In this document: positions 36,303 through 46,334 of the stretch, piece by piece
How the letters are laid out: every line of letters begins with the position of its first letter
Position numbering within the stretch: position 1 is the first letter of the stretch
Assembly: GCF_023278565.1 (NCBI RefSeq)
Contig: NC_064681.1
Span: 1,302,001 to 1,366,000 of the forward strand
DNA: 64,000 nt
Direction of reading: 5' to 3'
Origin: Colletotrichum lupini
Lineage: Eukaryota > Ascomycota > Sordariomycetes > Glomerellales > Glomerellaceae
The notes under the pieces: generated by a model
Seen by the model: only the letters and a program-made list of their open reading frames with translations
Told to the model about the DNA's origin: nothing
Database searches by the model: none
Position numbers and translations under genes: made by a program

Positions 36303-38637
36303 TTTACTATAAAGGTATCCCTATATAAAGTACTATATAGCTACTATTCTAAGTATATTAAATATATACTTAATTATAAAACTATAGTCTAGGGGGTTTA
36401 GGAAAGGGTTTAAAAAATTAGGGAAATTAGGGCCTAGGCTACGCGAGCGTAAATATAAGCCTTTAAAAGCTAAGTAGCTTATTATAATAAAAAATATATT
36501 TTAAAAGAGTTTAATTATAAAGAGGTCGTCGGCTTATTAATAAAGAATATATAATTTAAAAATAATAAACTAGCCCCGAGATATATTAAAATAATAATAA
36601 CTAAAAGGGTAAGGAAATAGGCTTATTAAGTATATTTATTAAAATAATATTAGAGAATATATAATATTTTTTTAGTTTCCTAGCTTAAGCTATAGGGAAA
36701 TTACTAAACGGTCGGTAATTAAATAATAAATCTCCCGGAGTTAGAGGATAAATAAGACGTTTAAGAAGTTAAAAAAATCGTTATAATATAAAGTAAAGGA
36801 GGAAATTTACGATATTTCGTTAAATAGGCTAGGTAGCTTATTAAATATAATACGTAAGAGCTTATTAAGTATTTTAAAGGGGTAGCGGAAGTAGTTAATA
36901 AATTCGAATATTATAAAAAAAGGGTATATATAAAATAAAATAATAAACGTTAAGTTCGTAGCGAAACGTTATTAAAAATAAGTTAATTAATAATATACTA
37001 TAGAACCTTTTTTATTTAGCCTAGCGCAATCTTTAAAAAAAATATATAATATTATAACCCTCAGTAATACGTTACTAAGAGATTACTAAAATCTAGTTAC
37101 GAAGGGGGAGTAACTTATGTAATACTAGCGGTAATAATAATAGCTCTAGCGTATACTTTTAAAGCTTAATAGTTAGTAATAATAGTCCGCTTAATAAGTA
37201 AGAAGCGGGAAGGTTTTATATACGTACTTAGCTAATTATTTAAAATAAGGCCGTTAATTTTATTAATATTACGATAAGTAAAAGGGAGGCGGTTAAAGTT
37301 GCGCAGAGTATTATATATATTAGTAATAGTAGTTTATAAAGCGTTCGCCGCTTAGTTACTATTAAAGGCTATAATAAGAAGTATAACGGGAGCTATAATA
37401 AGAGGCATAACGGGAGCTATAATAAGAGGCAGGGTAGGAAGTAAAATAAGGGCTATAACGCTATTATTATTAGTAACGGGTCGGGGACGGGGGACGTTAT
37501 TCGAAGTAACGCTCTTATAGTCCTAATTAAGCTAAGGGACCTTAGTAATATTAATATTTATAAAGAACTTATTAACGTCGAACTACTTATTATAACTTAT
37601 AGCTTTAACTTTAATACGAGTAATAGCCTTATTAAGCTATTATAGAGCTTTTATTTAGAATAAGAAGAGCGTAATACTAGCCTTATTAAGATTTAAAATA
37701 ATATAACTAAGGGCTAGGGTACCCTCGTTTATATTAAAGAGAGTATTATAAGTAGGGGTTAGTAAGTTATTAATATTAAAGCGGTAGTGCTTATTATAAC
37801 GCTAAAAAAGAGAATTTTTTAAGTTATTATTAAGCTCTTTAAATTTAGTATCCTCGTACTAGGACTTATTAAACTTAAACCTAAAGTCGTCCCGCTCGTT
37901 ATTATTATTAAAAATATAATTAATAATAAGAATACGCTTTTTAATAAGAGTCTAAGTCTTAGGACCGCGGGAAATAGGGGTAGCGCTATATATAATAATA
38001 ATATAAATAAGTACCTTATTTACTAAGAACTTAGTAACGTATTTATAAAAAGTAAAGAAAGTAAGAAACTCCTAAATATACGTAATAATAACGCCCTTAG
38101 GAGTCTCTTTATAGTACTAAGCTAGAGCGTCGAGGTTATTTTATAAAGCGGTTGTACGGCTATTATTATAAAAATAAGCTAGCTAAAAGTAACTAAAGTA
38201 AGAAATAATTTTAATCTTATTATTAATATTAAGGATACTAGCCTAAGAAGAGAAATCTAAGTTAGTAAGAAAAAAATTTACTAAACGATTACTAATAACT
38301 TATTATAATCGAGATTAATAAGTTTAGATATTCGTAGTTAATAGCGAGCTTTTAAAAAGTAGCCTATTTAAAATAGACCTTTTTTACTTTATTACTTACC
38401 AACGGGTTAATAATATAAATAACGACTTTTTTTTATATATTAATAATATAGCTAAAGGTATAGAAAACGTAGCCGCGCTTATAAGAGTTAAGGCTACCCT
38501 ACTCCTTAGTATTATAGAACTTTATAAGGGTATTTTAAATAAACTAAGTAGTACTATATAACTCCTTAAGAACTTAAGAGATATCGTTAACTAATATTTT
38601 AGTAATAAATTAGCGAGGACTCGACGACTTATAATAA
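36303..38637. mobile_element. 2.3-kb insertion within gypsy copy 2, class unknown
   Basis: This sequence is absent from gypsy copy 1 at the homologous point (near 27,565). It is bounded by AATAC (36,298-36,302 and 38,638-38,642), a 5-bp duplication. The related third block retains AACAC at 39,547-39,551, the pre-RIP form. Its ends are short imperfect inverted repeats (TTTACTATAA at left; the reverse complement of the right end reads TTTATTATAA). It contains a 24-bp tandem repeat (37,371-37,440) and a partially open plus-strand frame around it. No transposase, RT or other domain is recognised. Confidence 0.5.
37371..37440 (+). repeat. 24-bp tandem repeat, nearly three units
   Basis: Units start ATAATAAGAAGTATAACGGG at 37,371, 37,395 and 37,419 (the last partial). 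In the plus frame they encode repeats of the form N-K-R-H-N-G-S-Y. The 24-bp period keeps the frame, which suggests that the repeat arose in coding sequence before RIP. Confidence 0.7.
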
Positions 38638-39327
38638 AATACTTCTTCTTATTAATTTAATAAATAATATATTTAGTAATATAAGCGCTAGTAATATAGA
38701 CGAGCTCGTTAATATTATAATATAAGCTAGCTAAGTAGCGTATATAAAGAGCACTACCGCAGAGATTATAAAAGCCCTTTTTAAAATTATATTCTATATT
38801 AAATATATCCTAAATACGTAAAATAGTAAACATTTCGGTAAATACTTAGTAATAGTATAATAAGAGAGTCGTAATTAAAAAACGATACGGAATTAGAATA
38901 TCGTAAAAAGAAAAGTATAGTTATATAAAAAAAAATTCGCAAAACGGTTATTAAATAGAAAGAGGGAAAAATTTTTTTTACATAACTAATAACGGAAGAA
39001 AAATCTTTTACTATACTCAATAGCTTAGTAATAATAATAATTACGAAGTTAGGCAGGCTCTTATATATTACGATAGTTAGAATACTTTATTATAAATATA
39101 TATTACTAACTTAGTAACTAGTCGGCGCGCTATTATTAAATAATAATAATAAAGTATCCGTTAAATAAGGAAATAGGAGTAATACCTTATTCTTAAGTAA
39201 AAAAGGATATTATTAACGCCTTACGGAATTTATTACGAATAACGACGTTAATAGCTTTATTATTAACGTTAAAAAAAGATATTATATAATAACTTTAGGG
39301 ACTAAAGTTACGTAAGGGGGGAGTAAT

Positions 39328-39517
39328 TATAATAAATTCGGGATATAACTAATAATAAAACGCTAATAACTTAGCAACCGGTATACGGATCTTATTATAA
39401 AAGAACTTTTTAAAAAGTAGAGCCCTTATAAAGGACTTTATAAGCTTTAGTCTTATAATATACCTATACCTATATTATAGCCTCGCTAGTTAAGTACTTA
39501 TAGCCTAATCTCTTATA
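39328..39517 (+). repeat. Middle LTR of gypsy copy 2
   Basis: 190 bp, internal to the element. It is followed directly by duplicated internal sequence (ATTAG), not by the ACTAT target duplication. Confidence 0.85.
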
Positions 39518-40237
39518 ATTAGTAAGGACTCGACGACTTATAATAGAACACTTTTTTTTATTAATTTAATAAATAATATACTTAGCGACGTAAGCGCCGG
39601 CGATATAAATAAGCTCGTTAATATTACGATATAAGCTAGCTAAGTAGCGTATATAAGGAGTACCGCTACAAAGACCGCAAAAGCCCTTTTTAAAATTATA
39701 CTCTATATTAAATATATTCTAAATACGCAAAATAGTAAACATTTTAGTAAATACTTAGTAATAGTATAATAAAAGAGTCGTAATTAAGAAACGATATGGA
39801 ATTAGAATATCGTAAAAAGAAAAGTATAGTTATATAAAAAAGAATTCGTAAAACGGTCGCTAAATAAAAAGAGAGAAAAAAAAGTAAATACGTAATTAAT
39901 AACGGGAGAAAAATCTTTTATTATACTTAATAGCCTAATAATAATAATAACTACGAGGTTAAGCAGGCTCTTATATATTATAATAATTAAAATACTTTAT
40001 TATAAATATATATTACTAACTTAATAACTAGTCGGCGCGCTATTATTAAATAATAATAATAAAGTATCCGTTAAATAAAGAGATAGGAATAATACCTTAT
40101 TCTTAAGTAAAAAAGGATATTATTAACGCCTTATAGAATTTATTATAAATAACGACGTTAATAACTTTATTATTAGTATTAAAAAAAGATATTATGTAAT
40201 AACTTTAGGGACTAAAGTTATATAAGGGGGGAGTAAT

Positions 40238-40427
40238 TATAATAAATTTAAGATATAGTTAGTAATAAGATATTAATAACTTAGCGACTAGTATACGGAT
40301 CTTATTATAAAAGAACTTTTTAAAAAGCAGAGCCCTTATAAAGGACTCTATAAGCTTTAGTTTTATAATATATTTATATTTACATTATAGCCTCGCTAGT
40401 TAAGTACTTATAGCCTAATCTTTTATA
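40238..40427 (+). repeat. Right LTR of gypsy copy 2
   Basis: 190 bp, preceded by the purine tract AAGGGGGGAG and followed by ACTAT (40,428-40,432), matching the left target duplication. Confidence 0.87.
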
Positions 40428-40432
40428 ACTAT

Positions 40433-41205
40433 CTACTTTATTACAAGAATTTACTATTTTATTATAAAATATAAAATAATAAATCGTATTATATTTTAAT
40501 ATAAAGTAAACGTTAAGAAGCGATTAAACTAAACTTTTCTAATAAACTTTTTAATAACTTAGATATTAATATAAGTCGTTACTTAGAAACCGTTAAGTTC
40601 GTTTTTAAAAAAGGATGCGTTATATAATATAATAGAGATATTAATTATTAATAATTACTTTAGCTCCTTTTTTATTTATTAAATACTTCGTTCCCGCTCT
40701 TTTAAGCCTATAAAAAGAGATTTTATTAATATTAAGGTTTATACGTTTATACGTTTTTATTATATAAAAAGGGCAGAGCTTATATAAGTATTATTATCGA
40801 TCGGTTATTTTAAAATAGCTTTATAAAAAGGTATTATAAGGTCGATTAGTTTAGTAACGTCTTATATAGAGATTAGAAATTATTATAGATCTATATTATA
40901 ATATTTATAAGCGAGCTATTAGTTTAATAACTTAAGTAAAGAGTGATTTTTATTTATAAGAGGGTAAAAAGTAGTAGTTATTTTTATAATAAAGTTATAA
41001 AAAGAAGAAAAACTTTTATATTAGGGTATAATATTACACAATTTTATATACTACCGTACGGTTTAATATATTACGAAATTAAAGTATTTCTTAAGCCGTA
41101 AATCTCTATAACCCCTATTTATAAGTTATTATACTAGTCTAGACCCTATCCTAGGTAGTGGGGTGACCGTAAAATACGATTTCTGCTTTGACACATGAAA
41201 AAAGT
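40433..41205. other. Right end of the TIR element's core
   Basis: AT-rich, RIP-like sequence from the outer edge of gypsy copy 2 to the right inverted repeat. Composition returns to normal from about 41,150. No coding remnant was recognised. Confidence 0.4.
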
Positions 41206-41238
41206 GTTTTGGCGGAGTGCCTCTTGCAGTCTGCCGTA
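41206..41238 (-). repeat. Right 33-bp terminal inverted repeat
   Basis: The exact reverse complement of 21,652-21,684. It lies directly before CTCACC (41,239-41,244). An ATG at 41,195, just inside the element, opens the frame that runs through this repeat into the Zn2Cys6 gene. Confidence 0.85.
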
Positions 41239-41722
41239 CTCACCCCCCCTCCACCCGCATCCGCATCCGCACCCGCACACGCACCCGCACCCACGCCACC
41301 TGAACAATTCTCGTACACATCAGAAGCACCAGAAGAAGTACCAGAAGCCTTACCAGCGTCAGCAGCAGCAGGGCCACTACCTCCAACACCAACACCACGC
41401 CCACTCCCCGTACCCAGCCGGCCAGGCCAGCCACCAGCACCACCACCATAATCACCAGGCTCCGCTGCCTCCGTCCATCCCAGTCTCGGTCTCAGTCCCA
41501 GCACCACCAACAACAGCACCACCAGCACAAACACATCCAGAGCCTGCGCCAGAGCCAGACGTTGTTGCGCCTGGGCCACCAGAGCCAGTGACTCGGCCGC
41601 TGCCACACCTGTTCCCTCCCACTGGCCCTCCTCCCATTACTAGTCGACCCGAGAAATTCGTCGACGAACCTCTTCACCATTACCCTCACGACTCCGTCGC
41701 AGCTCACGCTTCACGGTCGCCC

Positions 41723-44700
41723 ATGGATGTCGATATGTCGTCGACCGACCTTTCGGCTCAGCAGCAGCAACAGCAGCAGCAGCTAAACCAGCAACAATCA
41801 CCACAAAAATCAGAGTCGCCATCACAGGCCCCAGGAACCTCTACCAATCCAGCTGGCGCGAGTCCCAACGCTCAAGGTAGCTCTGCTGCTGCTGCCGCCG
41901 CGGCCGCGGCCGCCGCGAACCACTTGAGTTTTCGCAGGTTCGTCCCTCACCATCGACCCAAATTCCGTCAAATTTTTTCAATAGCCATCTTCCAATCAAT
42001 GGCGGATGTAACCTGTGTGCTAATATATTTTTTGATTCGAATAGGCAACGAGCTTCTAGAGCTTGCGAGGTACGTAGTCTCACACCTTATTGTTTTGTCG
42101 CGCCCGCCATTCCGTGGCCCCTCTGCCCACTTTGTGCCGAGGTATCGCTACTCGCGCCGCGGCGCTGCGTTGCGCTCTACTGGTGCAATGCTGCCCTGCG
42201 AGATCTCACGCCCACCTCTTGTCGGCCTTCCGTTATCTGAATCAAAGCTAACCTTGTATTGTACAGACATGTCACGCCCGCAAGGTACGAATAGTCTTCT
42301 TTTCTATTTGAGTGTTCTTTCTCTTGTGGGCGATTGAGCTTCCGGGTCGGCCGATTCCTACCCACAACCGAATTCCACCTACCCCCTCCTCCGATCGACA
42401 CTTTTCGCCAAACCTCTTCGTCTAATATCTTTGTCTAGGTACGATGCGACGCCGCGAGTCTCGGTGTGCCCTGCACAAACTGCGTAGCCTTCCAAATAGA
42501 ATGTCGCATTCCGACCCCAAAGCGCAAGAAGACTACGAATGCCAGAACGAACAAGGACTCGGACAGGTCTGCCTCAGCTTCGCCGTTTCCACATGCTCCC
42601 AGTCATGGGCTAACTGAGGTGTGCTCCAGCGAGAAAGGAGATAATGCTGAAGAGCGTTCACCGAGAGCTCCCAGTGTTCCTGCGCCAGGACCTGGGACCT
42701 TCCCGCCGCGGACTCCTGCTGTCTATCACACCACAGATGGCACGCCGTCGTCCACCTATACCGAGTCGCAAGCCCGAAAGGAGGAAGTCGATAGTGGCAC
42801 TTATCTCAACCTGGTGATGAAACCAAAGTTCACGAGAGCCCCTATAACGGATGCTGGCAGGGTCGCGTACCTCGGAGAGTCGTCCAATTTGACGTTGCTT
42901 GTACACGATCGACAAGGCTCCTCAGACGTAGTGCACTATCCTCTACCCGAAAATGTGAGGGGTTCCAGGGCCCGATTGACCGAGCTGGACAACGTCGAAA
43001 TCGATATCCTGCACCAACGCGGCGCCTTCCTTCTACCGCCCAGATCTTTATGCGACGAGCTTATCGACTCCTACTTCAAATGGATCCATCCGATCGTTCC
43101 GGTCATCAACCGTACCCGCTTCATGCGACAGTATCGCGACCCCAAGAACCCGCCGTCCCTTTTATTACTGCAGGCTGTGCTGCTGGCCGGCTCAAGAGTC
43201 TGCACGAATCCACAGCTGATGGATGCCAATGGTTCGACGACGCCCGCTGCCCTGACCTTCTACAAAAGGGCAAAGGCGCTCTACGATGCCAACTACGAAG
43301 ACGATCGGGTGACCATTGTGCAGTCATTATTGTTGATGGGGTGGTACTGGGAAGGACCTGAAGATGTCACCAAGAACGTTTTTTATTGGAGTCGAGTCGC
43401 CACCATCGTTGCTCAGGGTTCTGGAATGCATCGAAGTGTTGAGCAGTCACAACTCAGCCGCTCCGACAAGAGGCTGTGGAAACGAATCTGGTGGACTCTC
43501 TTTACACGAGACAGGTCTGTTGCCGTTGCTCTCGGCCGACCAGTTCACATCAACCTCGACGACTCCGACGTCGAGATGCTCACTGAGGATGACTTTATCG
43601 AGGATGATGGCGACCGTAACAGCGAGTACCCTCCAGATCCCATACACGTGCAGTTCTTCATGCAGTACGTCAAGCTTTGCGAAATCATGGGCCTGGTGCT
43701 GTCTCAGCAGTACTCGGTAGCCTCCAAAGGACGACAGAGAAACGCCATCGACTTGACCCATAGCGATATGGCTCTCGCCGATTGGCTCCAAAATTGCCCA
43801 AAGATCGTGTACTGGGAGGTTGCTCGGCATCACTTTTGGTCAGCCCTGCTACACTCGAATTACTACACAACACTGTGCCTCTTACACAGAGCTCACATGC
43901 CGCCAAATGGAGGCAGTCGTTTCCCTGACGATTCTCCATATCCTTCACGAAACATTGCGTTCCAAGCCGCGGCTATGATCACCTCTATCATCGAGAACTT
44001 GGCAGCTCATGGCGAACTTCGATTCTGTCCGGCATTTGTTGTGTACAGCTTGTTTTCGGCCCTGATCATGCACGTCTACCAAATGCGGTCGCCGGTCCCA
44101 TCGATTCAGCAGGTAACCCAGGACAGGTTAAGAACATGCATGCAGGCCCTCAAGGAAGTGTCGCGAGTTTGGCTGGTAGGAAAGATGGTGTATACCTTAT
44201 TTGAGTCCATCATAGGAAACAAAGTGCTCGAGGAACGGCTGCAGAAGGCTGCGGGTAAGAGGCACAGGAAAGCGCAACAGGCGTTGGCACAGCTGGAGCA
44301 GCAACAGCGGCCGCAGGACGTTGCCAAGAGGAAGTACGACGACATGGCGATCGACTTCAGCGTCAATACTCCAACGCCTCAAGAGTCTTATGAAAGATCG
44401 CGTCCGCAGACCCCTAGCCATATGAAGGGCGACGGAGGTTCAAATCAGCAGACGATGCCGCCTCCGATCACATCACCCAATGCGAGACAGAACGCAGACA
44501 CGTTCATGGGCGGAACCTCCTCTAGGCCACAGACCAGACCAGCGACGCCCTTCAACCCTTCATTCTCGGTGCCGGCCACACCGCCAGACCTGTATCTTGT
44601 TACACGTAACTCGCCGAATATTTCTCAGTCCTTGTGGGAAAACTTCCAACCCGACCAGCTTTTCCCAGACAGCGCAAGTATGCCTGCATTCCCGCACATG

Positions 44701-45214
44701 TCACCGCCACCGAATCACCATGGCCTAGATACAGGCCTCATGGCGCAGCTGCATAATCAAAACACGTCCCATGGTCTACCAGCACAAAGCACTCAGTTCC
44801 AAGCACGTGGCCCTACCAAACAAGGATTGAGTGGAAGCCCTCAGCAAGGCGCGAACGTCCTGGGGTCTGGCATGCAGGGTTTCCAGCAGCAGCAACCGCA
44901 GCAGCAACAACAGGCACAGGGGCAAGGGCAGAGCTCCAACAACAATAACAGCCTCAACAGCAATCTCTGGACAGCGAATTTCGACGGCTTGATGCCGGAT
45001 GGACAAAGCCCAAGTGACAGCTGGAGTACAGGATCAGCTCAAGGGCAACCTGTTCCAAACACGCTCAATGTTGAAGATTGGTAGGTGGACGCCATGCTAG
45101 ATTCCCGAGAACGCCGCAGAGAGCTAACGTTATTGTGCTAGGTTCCAATTCTTTGGTATCAATAACGGTGACCTGGCTAGCATGAATCTTGATTTGGGGT
45201 TAGGACCCCAGTAG
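41723..45214 (+). CDS. Zn2Cys6 transcription factor, FarA/CTF1-like
   Basis: Five exons: (41195 or 41723)-41937, 42045-42069, 42267-42284, 42439-45080 and 45142-45214. From the ATG at 41,723 (MDVDMSSTDLSA) the protein has 990 residues. The binuclear zinc cluster is assembled only after splicing, across four exons: RACE + TCHARK + VRCDAASLGVPCTNC, with cysteines at about 79, 82, 89, 98, 101 and 108 (CX2CX6CX8CX2CX6C). A Fungal_trans domain spans about 285-560 (FKWIHPIVPVINR, GWYWEGPEDVTKNVFYW). The C-terminus is Q/P/N-rich with polyQ. The zinc-cluster sequence and the mid-region resemble regulators of fatty-acid and cutin degradation, but that assignment is from memory of the family. The frame is open upstream to 41,195 inside the inserted element, and before insertion may have continued from 20,675, so the start is uncertain. 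Poly-Gln and poly-Ala runs precede the zinc cluster. Confidence 0.85.
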
Positions 45215-46334
45215 GATGAATTCGTAGGGCGATTTTGCGCATATTCCATCAGCCGTGTCCAACGTATTTGCAATCGAAGTTGACTTATGACTTACACATG
45301 GCGGGAAGGTGCATAGCGGATGTATCGCCAAATGATACCATCTCGTCACGGGAGCTTCGTGTTTACTTGGTAGCATGTGTGGGAAAATTTAGGACATTCC
45401 TGGGCGAGTGACCTAAGCAATCAATGTATACCGATTCTTCAATACAAGTTGATGGTTCAAACTTGAGAAGACATAAGCCATATGATGTGATGGTATGACA
45501 CGATACGCTTACGTATGCCTTTTGACACGTTATTTAGAGAAGATGGGCTTTCACATGATACGGCTAGACCCTGAAGAGGCTTCAACTCCAGGCTTTGCTT
45601 TTTGCGTATATACTCAGCTTCATTCTCCCAACCGGCACGAAGAGTACCTTTCGAGATTCGGATCAGCCGAGTTTGGAACATATCTTCACATAGTCACCCT
45701 GTAGCATTATAGGCAGGCATTTATAGTTTGATCCTGTAAATCAAGGACCAAAGTATTGGTGTTGGAAAAGCTGGCTGGGGGTCAATGATATTGCATAGCC
45801 AAAGACTAGGTGGTTTCTAGAAGCTGATAGAAAAATTGTATCCTTTTCCCTTTCTCCTGCCTCCGCCTCGCTTCAGCAAGAACCCTCTCGTCAACAACCC
45901 CCTTGATCGCCTGCCCGCAAACCAAACCCTGGGTTGACAACCTAATCTTCTACTGCTCCCAAAGTCTAATGTTTGAAAATAAAAAGTTGTAAACAAAGAT
46001 AAAGGGGGTGAAGGGGTTAGACAAGCGGTGAACCTAAGAGGCTGAAAGCCCAACCTGACCGGCACACTCACTTCACATCACACCCCTCCTTCTGTCTGCC
46101 CTTCCCTCAATGCCCGCTAACGCCTATATAATGCGCAATCACTCCAACACGAGTTCCGACACCTCTACATATCGCCCCTGCACCCAGACCGTTGGGATCT
46201 TCTTTATGAATTTGGATTACGAGGTGTGTTCCCGCCGAGGCTTTGTTCGAGGAGCACCGAGAGTACCCATCTGTAATCCCTAGTTCCAGACTCTTCCCAT
46301 TTCAACAGCAAATGCAAACCAACTGTGAGCAAGC
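45215..46334. other. Convergent intergenic region
   Basis: It lies between the regulator (+) and the LysM-protein gene (-), 1.1 kb of mixed composition. It should contain both 3' UTRs. No gene is recognised. Confidence 0.45.

Larger units (their letters stand above)
31477..40427 (+). mobile_element. Ty3/gypsy LTR retrotransposon copy 2, with internal insertion and three LTRs
   Basis: The same family as copy 1, collinear with it for about 4.6 kb from the left LTR. The outer ends are flanked by ACTAT (31,472-31,476 and 40,428-40,432). LTRs of 190 bp lie at 31,477-31,666, 39,328-39,517 and 40,238-40,427. The RT core (KKDGTLRLY) is near 33,905-33,935; the YIDD active site reads YINN near 34,225, so it is dead. 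Copy 1's sequence is interrupted at 36,303-38,637 by a 2.3-kb insertion, then resumes. The last 0.9 kb, including one LTR, is tandemly duplicated. Divergence from copy 1 is mostly transitions, as expected from RIP. Confidence 0.85.
38609..40427 (+). repeat. 0.91-kb tandem duplication (3' internal region plus LTR)
   Basis: 38,609-39,517 and 39,518-40,427 are two head-to-tail copies. Each starts ATTAG(C/T)(G/A)AGGACTCGACG, the last bases of the 2.3-kb insertion, and ends with a full LTR. Because the repeated unit includes the end of the insertion, duplication came after that insertion. The copies differ mainly by transitions. Confidence 0.8.
21652..41238. mobile_element. 19.6-kb TIR-bounded, RIP-degraded nested insertion
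   Basis: The block begins with a 33-bp sequence (TACGGCAGACTGCAAG to CCGCCAAAAC, 21,652-21,684). It ends with the exact reverse complement of that sequence at 41,206-41,238. Outside both ends is the direct repeat CTCACC (21,646-21,651 and 41,239-41,244), the expected footprint of a 6-bp target duplication. The interior is extremely AT-rich, nearly free of CpA and TpG while retaining CpG and GpC, and saturated with TAA/TAG, as expected of RIP. Two gypsy retrotransposons (22,742-28,443 and 31,477-40,427) are nested inside. Removing them with one target copy each leaves a core of about 4,924 bp. About 75-85 bp at each end are not visibly mutated. The superfamily is not recognised; 6-bp duplications occur in several DNA transposon groups. 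Confidence 0.75.

Noticed and set aside
37371..37440. CRISPR array
   Set aside because: Directly adjoining 24-bp units without spacers in a eukaryotic transposon; simple tandem repeat.
38799..39020. 73-codon minus-strand ORF inside gypsy copy 2
   Set aside because: Lies opposite the retrotransposon's 3' region in RIP-degraded DNA; composition is just that of AT-rich sequence.
21652..41238. Centromere
   Set aside because: RIP-mutated AT-rich DNA is typical of regional centromeres in filamentous fungi, but this block is only 19.6 kb, has clean transposon ends with a target duplication, and sits among closely spaced housekeeping genes.
21650..41240. Tc1/mariner-type element with TA target duplication
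   Set aside because: The repeats start with TA, so a TA duplication could be read. That model leaves the CTCACC copies on both outer sides unexplained, and excision at TA would not keep the reading frame. The 6-bp model explains both.
41151..41606. 151-codon minus-strand ORF at the right edge of the insertion
   Set aside because: Hydrophobic low-complexity shadow of the Q/H/P-rich plus-strand frame. It shares TADCKRHSAKT with the left ORF only because both read the inverted repeat.
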